From: Bacteroidales bacterium UBA3709
Lineage (GTDB): Bacteria; Bacteroidota; Bacteroidia; Bacteroidales; UBA932
Direction of reading: 5' to 3'
NCBI GenBank assembly: GCA_002372015.1
Contig: DFIA01000012.1
Location: 1 to 15,048, forward strand
DNA: 15,048 bases
The notes under the pieces are model-generated. The model was given only the letters and a program-made list of their open reading frames with translations, made no database searches and was not told the DNA's origin. A program made the position numbers and the translations under genes. Of this stretch, positions 1 through 7,642 are shown in pieces (within the stretch, counting starts at the first letter, position 1; every line of letters starts with the position of its first letter).

Positions 1-3
1 TAA

Positions 4-57
4 TATGTCAAGAATATAGATGAGGTATTAAAATTTATATTCTCTAAGTCTGAATAG
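4..57 (+). pseudogene. Possible C-terminal tail of a Lon-type protease
   Basis: Frame 1 reads YVKNIDEVLKFIFSKSE and then a TAG stop 6 bases before the ung start. From memory, Bacteroidota Lon proteases end in a similar Y/F-V-K-x-I-x-E-V-L-x-x-A-L pattern, and the close spacing to ung would suit a real upstream gene. However, bases 1-3 are an in-frame TAA directly before the tyrosine codon, so the frame cannot be an intact gene end as written. It may be a frameshifted or nonsense-mutated gene, a sequence error at the edge, or chance. The evidence is only 17 residues, so confidence is low. Confidence 0.25.
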
Positions 58-63
58 CAATGT

Positions 64-735
64 ATGAAGGTAAAAATTGAACAACAATGGGGCCAGATGC
101 TCGCCGAGGAGTTTAAGAAAGAGTATTTTGAATCTCTGGCAGCTTACCTTCATAGAGAAAAAGATTCCGGAGCGGTTATTTACCCTCCGGGATCTCTTAT
201 TTTCAATGCTTTCTATCTAACCCCATTCAACAATGTAAAGGTAGTTATTCTCGGTCAAGACCCCTACCACAATCCGGGACAAGCTCACGGATTAAGTTTT
301 TCTGTACCTGAATCTGTAGCCCTGCCTCCTTCTCTAAAGAACATTTACAAAGAAATAGAAAGCGATTTAGGTATAAGCATTAAAGGCAAAAGCGGTAATC
401 TTGAGGGGTGGGCTAAACAAGGAGTCTTTCTTCTAAACGCCATACTAACCGTAAAAGCCAACTCTCCTGCCTCGCATAGTAAGATAGGCTGGGCTACGTT
501 TACAGACAGCGTAATAAAAACAATATCAGATAATAAAACCGGAGTAGTTTTTATGCTTTGGGGCAACTTTGCAAAAAGCAAAAAAGCCCTGATAGACACC
601 TCTAAGCATCTGGTACTCGAAGCAGCCCACCCTTCGCCTTTGGCAGGCGGTGCTTTCTTTGGATGCAAACACTTTTCGCAGTGCAACTCATATCTGCTAC
701 AAAAAGGCAGCACCCCTATAGACTGGAGCCGATAA
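64..735 (+). CDS. ung: Uracil-DNA glycosylase, family 1
   Basis: This enzyme removes uracil from DNA by cutting the N-glycosidic bond, starting base excision repair in the cytoplasm. The 223-residue protein has the usual family length and all main motifs. The water-activating loop GQDPYH lies at residues 64-69 with catalytic Asp66. The motif GVFLLNAILTV (120-130) supplies the uracil-binding Asn125. SHSKIGW follows at about 137-143, and the DNA-intercalation loop HPSPL is at 189-193 with His189, followed by FFGCKHFS. The chosen ATG gives the expected short N-terminus (MKVKIEQQWG). An ATG 4 bases upstream is in another frame. No Shine-Dalgarno sequence is visible. A promoter for the next gene lies just downstream, so ung may not depend on joint transcription with coaD. 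No key residue is missing. Confidence 0.97.
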   Translation: MKVKIEQQWGQMLAEEFKKEYFESLAAYLHREKDSGAVIYPPGSLIFNAFYLTPFNNVKVVILGQDPYHNPGQAHGLSFSVPESVALPPSLKNIYKEIESDLGISIKGKSGNLEGWAKQGVFLLNAILTVKANSPASHSKIGWATFTDSVIKTISDNKTGVVFMLWGNFAKSKKALIDTSKHLVLEAAHPSPLAGGAFFGCKHFSQCNSYLLQKGSTPIDWSR

Positions 736-748
736 AAACTCTCAATTA

Positions 749-777
749 TTTGAACATTTTATTTTTTCGTACATTTA
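749..777 (+). promoter_or_regulatory. Bacteroidota-type promoter for coaD
   Basis: TTTG (749-752) is followed after 17 bases by TACATTTA (770-777), which matches the Bacteroidota consensus -7 box TAnnTTTG except for the last base. Transcription would begin near 782-784, leaving a leader of about 20 bases before the coaD ATG. The sequence lies in the 66-base gap after ung, which holds no clear terminator. Confidence 0.55.
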
Positions 778-801
778 CGCTGAAATTGTAAAAGATTTGA
801 G

Positions 802-1299
802 ATGCGCACAGCTATTTTTCCGGGTTCTTTTGACCCTTTTACTGCCGGACATCTGGATGTATTGGATTCTGCACTAAAACTGTTTGATAAAGTGATAGTT
901 GCTGTTGGCTACAACAGCAATAAAGCAAGAAGCGGCTTCTTTCCTGTAGATATAAGAATGAAAATCATAAAAGATTCTGTAAAACAATACGGAAAGAAAG
1001 TAGATGTATGCTGCTACAAAGAACTCACAATAGAGCTCTGTCATAAACTTGGGGTAAACTTTATAGTAAGAGGTTTGCGTACCACCACAGACTTTGAATT
1101 TGAAGGAGTTATAGCACAAGCAAACAGAGTTATGGATCCTGAGGTTGTTACCGTTTATGTACAGGCGAGCCACCACTTCTCCTTCATTTCCTCTACAGTT
1201 GTGAGAGATGTGTTGATTCACAACGGAGACGCAACACCATTTATGCCAGAAGGCGTTGATTTGAAAAAATACATAAAAGCCAAAAAAGAAAACTCGTAA
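802..1299 (+). CDS. coaD: Phosphopantetheine adenylyltransferase
   Basis: CoaD transfers AMP from ATP to 4'-phosphopantetheine, giving dephospho-CoA, the penultimate step of coenzyme A synthesis in the cytoplasm. The 165-residue length is typical. The nucleotidyltransferase signature starts with FPGSFDPFTAGH at residues 6-17, including the T-x-G-H motif (14-17). RGLRTTTDFEFE (90-101) matches the conserved substrate and ATP loop, and ISSTVVRD (129-136) is the C-terminal ISSTxVR motif. The N-terminus begins directly with the first beta strand, so the ATG is secure. A promoter candidate sits just upstream. The next gene starts 2 bases after the stop codon, which points to translational coupling. 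Nothing is unusual in the protein. Confidence 0.97.
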   Translation: MRTAIFPGSFDPFTAGHLDVLDSALKLFDKVIVAVGYNSNKARSGFFPVDIRMKIIKDSVKQYGKKVDVCCYKELTIELCHKLGVNFIVRGLRTTTDFEFEGVIAQANRVMDPEVVTVYVQASHHFSFISSTVVRDVLIHNGDATPFMPEGVDLKKYIKAKKENS

Positions 1300-1301
1300 C
1301 A

Positions 1302-3407
1302 ATGTCGGGAGAAGAATATATTTCTGAATACAAAAACAGAAGAACATTATTGGCAGTTCTTCTGCTGCTCCTGACATCTGCCACCCTATTTGCTCAAAGA
1401 GGAGTCTATGATATACGTATAGACCTCAGCCATATAGGCTCTAATAGCCTGCCACCCGGCAGTATGGTTTACATGGGCAAATATATCTTCGATTCTAAAA
1501 ACAGTATGCGGGTAATAGACTCTGCCCGTGTAGATAAAAAAGGTGTAGCAAGGTTCAAAGGATATACACATCCCATAGATTTAGACAAAGATCAGAGAGA
1601 TGTGTTTACCGCAGGGCAATATATTATTTATCAACGAAATAACATCACAAACGATATTCTTTTTAATGTAGATTTCTTTTACTCCGATTCACGGGGAAAG
1701 AATTTTAAGGAGAAAGTGAAATACAGCGGAGAAGGCACTTGGACCAGAATAAAACCATGGAGCGATAAATACGGCCCCGAGAATGAGCTTGCTTTTGAAA
1801 TTCAAAGATTGAGCCGCCAGAATGGAGCAGACTTCAACCCCCTCCATAAAAGAGCTCTTAAAGAAATACCTAATTCTCTAACAGGAACGCTGTTGCAGTT
1901 TCTCATCAATTCAGACTATACCAACAGCAAATTCGCAGATTTAGCAGATGAAAGGTTATACTATACTAATTTTGGCTTAGTTGAACTATACAGATTTCTG
2001 AGTGGCCTTTCTGCCTCATCAGAAAATACCAGAAACTTGGCAATAGATTATCTGCTTAAAAACAAATCTATTACACACCAAAAACTGAGGGCTGCCATTG
2101 CTATGCACTGCTTCCGTTATTTCTCTTCTACACCAGTAATGGGCTGCGAAGGAAGTGCGGTATATGTAGCAGAAAAATACATTTTAGGCAACGAGGCTAT
2201 ACCATCTTCAGATATAGCAGAGGTTGCCTACTATGTTACACTCAACAAAGGAACTCTCATAGGTAACAAAGCCCCAAAGCTCAACTTAAAAGACACTTCT
2301 GAAAACTTACGAAGCATAGAGGAAGTAATGGGAGAGTATTCGGTAATTTATTTTTATTCAGACGATTGCTTGCACTGCAAAACTGAGACACCCCTATTTG
2401 TAGATTTTCTCAACCACTACAGACACTCTCCCCTAAATGTTTTTACCGTATATACAGGTACCGACAAGTTGGCTTGGCTGGCGTATGTAGAAAAAAACTT
2501 CAATACTGCCAATCCTTTTATAAACTGGATTCATACGGCAGATTTGAGCAGAGAAAGCAACTTTCCGGTAGATTACGGCATTATAAGCACCCCCAAGATG
2601 TTACTGTTAGACAATGGTTTGAGAATAATAGGCAGAGGCATTTTAACTTCTACACTATCAGGTATTCTCGAAAACGAGAATAAAAAAACTAAAGAACAGT
2701 TCAAATACTTGTCTATTATTTTTCCAGACAAGGCCTCTTTCTCAGATTCAACAGAAATCATTACAAGAAAAGCTGCAATAGACAAGATATATGAAGGTGC
2801 CGGCTCCGATATTAAATACCGCAATAACCTTCTCAGGCTAACATATCTGTACTTGTTTTCTTCTGATTTCTACCCTAATCAGGAGGCCGCTGCCTATATT
2901 GGCAGCAAATATATCTGCCCATATAGCCAAACTTTTGACGATACGGTTTTTGTATCCAATGTATGCAGAGCCGTAGCCGCTTTCAATAAAAACAAGCTCA
3001 ATACTCAAGCCACAGACTTGCAGCTTTCAGACATTGCAGGCTATCCGGCAGATCTCTTATATCCTTCCGATAAATACAAGGTGCTGATTTTTTATAAAAC
3101 AACTTGCGGCATCTGCAGCACAATTTCAGCAGATCTTGTAAGGCTATGGAAAAAGTATAGACAAAAGGTAGCCTTTACCGGCATCTATGTAGGGCAAGAT
3201 GTTCAGGCTTGGCGCAAGTTTGTTCTGGAAAACAAGCTGGAATTCCGCCAATTATACGACAAGGAAAATATCGCAGGTTTACACTTGGCGTATGATGTAG
3301 AAACCGTACCGCATATTTATGTAGTATCTCCAGATAATATCGTAGAGGCCAAGGATATAGGTATTGCCGATCTCGAAAATTTACTTAAAATCAAGACTAT
3401 CCAATAA
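1302..3407 (+). CDS. Exported protein with two thioredoxin-like domains
   Basis: This 701-residue protein is probably periplasmic. It has a charged N-terminus, a hydrophobic stretch at residues 15-30 and a likely signal peptidase I site ending LFA before Gln32, with no lipobox cysteine. Residues about 35-90 resemble the beta-rich DUF4369-type domain often found before Bacteroidota thioredoxins (for example VIDSARVDKKGVARFKG). A helical region (about 155-315) resembling DUF5106 precedes a thioredoxin fold (320-455) with the active-site motif C356-L-H-C359 and cis-proline P431. A second helical region (465-570) precedes another thioredoxin fold (575-701) with C602-G-I-C605 and cis-proline P670. 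Both modules therefore keep redox-active residues. The likely role is thiol-disulfide exchange on envelope proteins, but the substrate cannot be told. It starts 2 bases after coaD and ends 10 bases before the dehydrogenase gene. Confidence 0.85.
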   Translation: MSGEEYISEYKNRRTLLAVLLLLLTSATLFAQRGVYDIRIDLSHIGSNSLPPGSMVYMGKYIFDSKNSMRVIDSARVDKKGVARFKGYTHPIDLDKDQRDVFTAGQYIIYQRNNITNDILFNVDFFYSDSRGKNFKEKVKYSGEGTWTRIKPWSDKYGPENELAFEIQRLSRQNGADFNPLHKRALKEIPNSLTGTLLQFLINSDYTNSKFADLADERLYYTNFGLVELYRFLSGLSASSENTRNLAIDYLLKNKSITHQKLRAAIAMHCFRYFSSTPVMGCEGSAVYVAEKYILGNEAIPSSDIAEVAYYVTLNKGTLIGNKAPKLNLKDTSENLRSIEEVMGEYSVIYFYSDDCLHCKTETPLFVDFLNHYRHSPLNVFTVYTGTDKLAWLAYVEKNFNTANPFINWIHTADLSRESNFPVDYGIISTPKMLLLDNGLRIIGRGILTSTLSGILENENKKTKEQFKYLSIIFPDKASFSDSTEIITRKAAIDKIYEGAGSDIKYRNNLLRLTYLYLFSSDFYPNQEAAAYIGSKYICPYSQTFDDTVFVSNVCRAVAAFNKNKLNTQATDLQLSDIAGYPADLLYPSDKYKVLIFYKTTCGICSTISADLVRLWKKYRQKVAFTGIYVGQDVQAWRKFVLENKLEFRQLYDKENIAGLHLAYDVETVPHIYVVSPDNIVEAKDIGIADLENLLKIKTIQ

Positions 3408-3417
3408 CACTCACTAT

Positions 3418-6294
3418 ATGCTTACAGGAAAGTATCTGGCATTTTACAAGGCTCTTGTGAAACTAATTCCTAAAGAAAGAATGTTCCACGATCCTCTATC
3501 TACCTTAGCTTATGGCACAGATGCCTCTTTCTATAGGTTAATACCAAAACTGGTGATTATGGCCTACTCGGTTGGCGAGGTTAGAGAAATCTTAATTACT
3601 GCCTATCAGATGGAGATTCCGGTAACTTTCAGGGCTGCTGGTACATCGCTGAGCGGACAAGCTTTATCCGATTCTGTGCTTGTTATTGCCACACACGGTT
3701 TCAAAAGGTATAGCATTTCAACGAGAGGCGAAATGATTCGCTTAGAGCCAGGTATAAGAGGAGCCATGGCCAACCGCCTCCTTACCAGATACGGCAAAAA
3801 GATAGGCCCTGATCCGGCCTCCATAGACTCAGCAATGATTGGTGGCATTGCTGCAAACAATGCCAGTGGAATGTGCTGTGGCACAAGCCAAAACTCCTAT
3901 AAGACAGTTGCACACATAAACATTATTCTGCCAGATGGCACAGATTTAGACACATCTGATCTATCCTCTGTACAAAGATTCCGTAAAAGTCATAAAGCAC
4001 TTTTAGAGGGCTTAGAAAACATAGCTAAAAGAATTAAAGAGAATACCACTCTCAGGCAGAGAATAGAAAGAAAATATAAGATTAAGAATACCACTGGTTA
4101 CAGCCTTAATGCCTTTGTAGATTACACAGACGGAATAGATATTCTCAAACACCTAATCATAGGCTCAGAAGGTACCCTGGCCTTTATCTCAAATATAACC
4201 TATAAAACCGTAGATAACCCAAAGTTCAAGGCCTTGGCTCTAATTATTTTCCCTACAATAAAAGAAGCATGCTTAGCAGTTCAAAGTCTTATGCAACTGC
4301 CGGTTTCTGCAGTAGAACTCATAGACCGTGCTTCTATTAAGAGTGTAGAAAATGCAGATGGAGTACCGGAGTATCTGAAAAACCTTCACGAAGATAATTG
4401 CGGCCTGCTTGTAGAAATTACAGAACAAGATAAACATTCCCTTTTAGGCAAGATTAAACGAATTACAGAAGCTATGGACAAGTTCCATACTGTACTGCCG
4501 TTTGACTTTACCACAGACCCTGCAGAACAGGCTACTTTATGGAAAGTTAGGAAAGAATGTCTGCCTACCGTAGCCGGAATGAGAAAAGCAGGCACCACTG
4601 CCATAATTGAGGATATATGTTTTCCGGTGCCGCAACTGGCAGATGCAGTTACCGATTTGAGAAAGATTTTTGACAAAGACGGATACAGCGATGCCGTTAT
4701 ATTCGGACATGCCTTGGCCGGTAATCTGCATTTTATGTTCAACCAAGACTTTGGCAATCCGCAAGAGGTACAGAAATATGCCAAACTAATAGACGATGTG
4801 GTAGAACTTGTTGTAAACAAGTACGATGGTTCTCTTAAAGCAGAGCACGGCACGGGGCGTAATATGGCACCTTTTGTAGAAAAAGAGTGGGGTGAACAGG
4901 CCTATGCTCTAATGAATGAAATCAAACACTTGTTTGACCCTAAAGGTATTCTGAATCCAGGTGTTATCCTTAATAAAGACCCTGAAGCTCACATCAAAAA
5001 CCTAAAGCCATGCCCACAAACCAATCCCGAAATAGATAGGTGCATGGAATGCGGCTTTTGTGAAAAAAACTGTGTTTCAGAAGGTCTGACCTACTCCCCA
5101 AGACAGCGAGTTGCCGCCTACAGAGAAATATCCAGATTAGAAAAATTGCAGACCAAGCAAGCCGACCTTGCCCTTATGAAGAAAACTTTCAAATATATGG
5201 GCGACAAAACTTGTGCTGCAGATAGCCTCTGTGCGGTAGCCTGCCCTGTTAAGGTTGACAACGGCAAACTAACAAAACAATTACGTTACCTAAAGCATAC
5301 AGACAAACAAGAAAACAGGGCAACCTTTCTTGCAGCACATTGGAACAGAGCTGTATGGGGCATGAAAGCTGCTTGGAAAGTTTCTTACCTACTCAGAAGA
5401 GCTGTTGGTAAAAAAGTAATGAGCGTTTTGGCAAGCACGGCCAGAGTGCTGTCATTTGGGCTCATACCTCATTGGAACCCAAGCTTTCCAGATGGTAACA
5501 AAAAAATCATTAAGCGTATAACAGGCAACGGTTCAGCGCTTCAAGAGGGTACTAAGGGCAAAATTGTATATTTTCCAAGTTGCCTTACACGCTCCATGGG
5601 CAACAGCAAAGACTATCATAGAGCACTCACTCTAACCCAACTCACAGACAGTCTAATACGTAGGGCCGGATACAGTGTAGTCTATCCGAATAATCTTAAC
5701 AAACTATGCTGCGGCATGGCCTTTTCCAGCAAAGGCTTTGTTAAGGCCGGCGATATGTTAAACAATAATCTCATAGAAGAATTATTAAAGGCCTCAGAAG
5801 GCGGCAAACTACCAATTGTCTGCGACATGACTCCTTGCCTGTACACCCTAAAATCCAATGCTCCACAAACCCTCAAATTATATGAGCCGGCAGAATTTGC
5901 CAAGCTATATCTCCTGCCTAATTTAAATATCACAAAATTAGATAGGAGCATTGCAGTTTTTGCTGTATGTACTTCAAAAAAATTAGGTGTAGATTCCACT
6001 ATCGTTGAGGTAGCAAAACAATGTGCTCAAAAAGTAAAAGTTATTGAATCTAACTGTTGCGGCTTTGCCGGCGATAAAGGCTTCTATACTCCGGAACTCA
6101 ACGATTGGGGGCTCAGAGAACTGAAAATACAGGTTAAAAACTGTACAGAAGGCTACGCCACCAGCAGAACATGCGAAATAGGCTTATCTGAACACAGCGG
6201 CATAACCTTCAAGAATCTGCTATATCTTGTAGATGAGGCCTCTACTACAAAAAGCAGCGATTTAAGTACCACACAAAAGATACCTATTACATAG
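3418..6294 (+). CDS. Fused FAD/Fe-S 2-hydroxyacid dehydrogenase (YdiJ/GlcD-GlcF type)
   Basis: The architecture is that of large fused dehydrogenases that oxidise D-2-hydroxyacids (D-lactate, glycolate or 2-hydroxyglutarate) and pass electrons to the respiratory chain. With the ATG at 3418 the protein has 958 residues. The PCMH-type FAD domain shows FRAAGTSLSGQA (71-82) and the stretch at 130-152 with GPDP and GGIAANNASG. The FAD-oxidase C-terminal domain ends with EHGTGRN (476-482). The first 4Fe-4S motif is CMECGFCEKNC (542-552). A second cysteine cluster is TCAADSLCAVACP (599-610). Two CCG-type domains follow, with C722, LCCG (763-766), C802 and C807, then NCCG (879-882). A frame extension back to 3364 overlaps the previous gene, so 3418 is preferred; it lies 10 bases after that stop. 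The substrate cannot be assigned from sequence. No membrane segment or signal peptide is seen. Confidence 0.9.
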   Translation: MLTGKYLAFYKALVKLIPKERMFHDPLSTLAYGTDASFYRLIPKLVIMAYSVGEVREILITAYQMEIPVTFRAAGTSLSGQALSDSVLVIATHGFKRYSISTRGEMIRLEPGIRGAMANRLLTRYGKKIGPDPASIDSAMIGGIAANNASGMCCGTSQNSYKTVAHINIILPDGTDLDTSDLSSVQRFRKSHKALLEGLENIAKRIKENTTLRQRIERKYKIKNTTGYSLNAFVDYTDGIDILKHLIIGSEGTLAFISNITYKTVDNPKFKALALIIFPTIKEACLAVQSLMQLPVSAVELIDRASIKSVENADGVPEYLKNLHEDNCGLLVEITEQDKHSLLGKIKRITEAMDKFHTVLPFDFTTDPAEQATLWKVRKECLPTVAGMRKAGTTAIIEDICFPVPQLADAVTDLRKIFDKDGYSDAVIFGHALAGNLHFMFNQDFGNPQEVQKYAKLIDDVVELVVNKYDGSLKAEHGTGRNMAPFVEKEWGEQAYALMNEIKHLFDPKGILNPGVILNKDPEAHIKNLKPCPQTNPEIDRCMECGFCEKNCVSEGLTYSPRQRVAAYREISRLEKLQTKQADLALMKKTFKYMGDKTCAADSLCAVACPVKVDNGKLTKQLRYLKHTDKQENRATFLAAHWNRAVWGMKAAWKVSYLLRRAVGKKVMSVLASTARVLSFGLIPHWNPSFPDGNKKIIKRITGNGSALQEGTKGKIVYFPSCLTRSMGNSKDYHRALTLTQLTDSLIRRAGYSVVYPNNLNKLCCGMAFSSKGFVKAGDMLNNNLIEELLKASEGGKLPIVCDMTPCLYTLKSNAPQTLKLYEPAEFAKLYLLPNLNITKLDRSIAVFAVCTSKKLGVDSTIVEVAKQCAQKVKVIESNCCGFAGDKGFYTPELNDWGLRELKIQVKNCTEGYATSRTCEIGLSEHSGITFKNLLYLVDEASTTKSSDLSTTQKIPIT

Positions 6295-6384
6295 CATTTA
6301 AAACTTTAAAGAGGAGTAAAATCTACCCTATTTTTCAGAGGTCAGCTCCAATGCCTCTACAGTGATACCTGTCAAATAAACAGA

Positions 6385-6415
6385 TTTGACAGCATAATCT
6401 TTTTTTGTAATTTTG
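6385..6415 (+). promoter_or_regulatory. Strong Bacteroidota-type promoter for ssrA
   Basis: TTTG (6385-6388), a 19-base spacer, then a perfect TAnnTTTG box, TAATTTTG (6408-6415). This is the best match to the Bacteroidota primary sigma promoter in the window. Transcription would begin near 6420, about 10 bases before the mature tmRNA 5' end, leaving a short leader for 5' processing. It suggests ssrA has its own transcript, separate from the dehydrogenase gene. Confidence 0.75.
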
Positions 6416-6430
6416 CAGCCGCTTTAAGCC

Positions 6431-6828
6431 GGGGGTGTTCTGGTTTTGACATCTGATTAATTGATTGGCAAGCGTGCCGAGCGTTGGAAGCGTAGCTCGT
6501 TAATATCTAACTTTCAGCCATTAACTGGCGAAAACAACGTAAGACTCGCTGCGTAGTTAGCAAAGCTAACTTGCTTAATCCTTGAGGCTCAAGGAGCTTC
6601 GGACGAGTATCCCGTCGGATTTTCTTTCTTCTTGAATCCGATATATGGGGTATCATCTTAAAGAAGAATGCGGCGGCAGACTCCTTTAATGCCTCTCAAG
6701 AACTAAAGGATAAGCTGTTGGATTGCCTGCTTTAGGGCAGACAGCAGACGAAAAACAAACTAAAGATACGCACGTAGAAAACCAGTTGATGGTCTGATTG
6801 GACAGCGGTTCGACTCCGCTCACCTCCA
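6431..6828 (+). ncRNA. ssrA: Transfer-messenger RNA (tmRNA)
   Basis: tmRNA rescues stalled ribosomes by acting first as a tRNA-Ala mimic and then as an mRNA for a degradation tag; it works with SmpB. The 5' end GGGGGUGUUCUGGUUUUGAC is characteristic. Bases 6431-6437 (GGGGGUG) pair with 6821-6827 (CACCUCC) to form the 7-bp acceptor stem, with A6828 as discriminator. The T arm is a 5-bp stem AGCGG/CCGCU (6804-6808, 6816-6820) around the loop UUCGACU. The tag frame lies at 6527-6556. Inverted repeats such as CGGATT...AATCCG, near 6615-6650, fit the pseudoknot region. The CCA end is not fully encoded (CT follows A6828), so it must be added after transcription. The length of about 398 bases is normal. 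The 3' end abuts the stop codon of the convergent transporter gene. Confidence 0.95.
6527..6556 (+). other. ssrA: tmRNA tag reading frame, GENNVRLAA
   Basis: Within the tmRNA, GGC GAA AAC AAC GTA AGA CTC GCT GCG TAG encodes GENNVRLAA and a stop. With the charged alanine added first, the appended tag would be A-GENNVRLAA. The hydrophobic LAA end used by ClpXP-type proteases is kept. The GENN start suits Bacteroidota. The residues before LAA are Val-Arg, where the familiar ending is Tyr-Ala (YALAA). Confidence 0.85.
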
Positions 6829-7473
6829 CTATTTCAAAAGCATTTTGAATAAACCCTCGCCAAAGGAAACCACTCCGAGTACGATTATCAGTATTCCGGC
6901 AATTTTGTTTATAACAATCAGTTGCCTTAATCTGAATTTCTTTCTAAAGATATTCACTAAAGTACTCAAAGAGAACCACCACAGCACAGTACCCAAGAAA
7001 ATAGAGATTAAAACTATTCGTACAATGGTTGGAGCTTCATCTGGCGGAAATGCCGAAATATCTAAACGAACAGCCGCTATCATTGCAAATATCAGAAATA
7101 TAGAGCCCGGATTTGTTATAGTGATGGCAAGCGATTCCAACATATCCTTCAGCCCCCTGCTACTCTTGTTCTTTTGCCTTATCTGCCTTACCGGATTGCT
7201 TCGATAGACTTTAATTCCAATAAGAGCTATTACAATGCCACCAAGAATCAAAACTGTAGCCTTATGCTTTGTAAGAAAATCGTCTATCAGAAATAAACCC
7301 AGCATAGACAAAGCCGCATAGAAGGTATCTGATATGGAGGCTCCTATACCTGTAAGAAAACCGCTCAATCTACCTTTGCTCAATGTTTTCTGGATACAAA
7401 GCACCCCCACGGGCCCCAATGGTATGGAAGCCCCAAGCCCTACTATTATTCCTTTAATAAAAACTTCAAACAT
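6829..7473 (-). CDS. LysE/RhtB-family amino-acid exporter
   Basis: This 214-residue inner-membrane protein has the size and pattern of LysE-superfamily exporters, which pump out amino acids or related small molecules. The N-terminal signature GLGASIPLGPVGVLCI (residues about 12-27) matches the family G-x-x-x-S-x-P-x-G-P motif. TITNPGSIFL, near residues 117-126, supplies the conserved Asn-Pro of the second half. About six membrane segments are visible. The substrate cannot be told. I chose ATG at 7473; an upstream TTG at 7494 would lie inside the promoter box TAAATTTG, so it is unlikely to be translated. The stop codon occupies 6829-6831, directly next to the last tmRNA base on the other strand. 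No terminator fits between them. Confidence 0.87.
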   Translation of the reverse strand: MFEVFIKGIIVGLGASIPLGPVGVLCIQKTLSKGRLSGFLTGIGASISDTFYAALSMLGLFLIDDFLTKHKATVLILGGIVIALIGIKVYRSNPVRQIRQKNKSSRGLKDMLESLAITITNPGSIFLIFAMIAAVRLDISAFPPDEAPTIVRIVLISIFLGTVLWWFSLSTLVNIFRKKFRLRQLIVINKIAGILIIVLGVVSFGEGLFKMLLK

Positions 7474-7491
7474 AATTAGTATCCGAAGCTG

Positions 7492-7499
7492 CAAATTTA
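7492..7499 (-). promoter_or_regulatory. Promoter -7 box for the LysE-type gene
   Basis: The minus strand reads TAAATTTG, a perfect TAnnTTTG box, ending 18 bases before the ATG at 7473. Transcription would begin near 7485, giving a leader of about 12 bases. No clear TTTG is seen about 19 bases upstream. Confidence 0.5.
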
Positions 7500-7642
7500 C
7501 TAAGCCTAACTACCGTTTTCGTTTTTTTTACTGCTAATCAATTTCTTACAACAGCCACTTTATCTTTACCCACACTACCCGACACCCACAACCGTAATTA
7601 CTCCCAAAAGCGGAACAAAGGTATAATTTTTTTTAAAAAAAG

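Noticed and set aside
345..713. Minus-strand open frame of 122 codons inside ung
   Set aside because: It is fully antisense to a gene with all family motifs and has no recognisable protein features.
874..1377. Minus-strand open frame of 167 codons across coaD
   Set aside because: It is antisense to an essential, well-supported gene, and its composition (many F, C and Y) is typical of a shadow frame.
3364..3417. Upstream extension of the dehydrogenase to an earlier ATG
   Set aside because: The extension overlaps the end of the thioredoxin gene, and the added 18 residues do not resemble the family N-terminus; ATG at 3418 gives normal spacing.
4386..4853. Minus-strand open frame of 155 codons inside the dehydrogenase
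   Set aside because: It is antisense to the conserved FAD-oxidase C-terminal domain, is rich in Ser and Cys, and has no motif.
6340..6362. Intrinsic terminator after the dehydrogenase (AGAGG...CCTCT)
   Set aside because: The stem is only 5 bp with a 12-base loop and has no T run after it.
7474..7494. TTG start adding seven residues to the LysE-type protein
   Set aside because: The TTG lies within a perfect TAnnTTTG promoter box, so it would not be in the transcript.
7500..7642. Small minus-strand gene downstream of a TACCTTTG box (7616-7623)
   Set aside because: No ATG-started frame of useful length is present; short open stretches look like chance.
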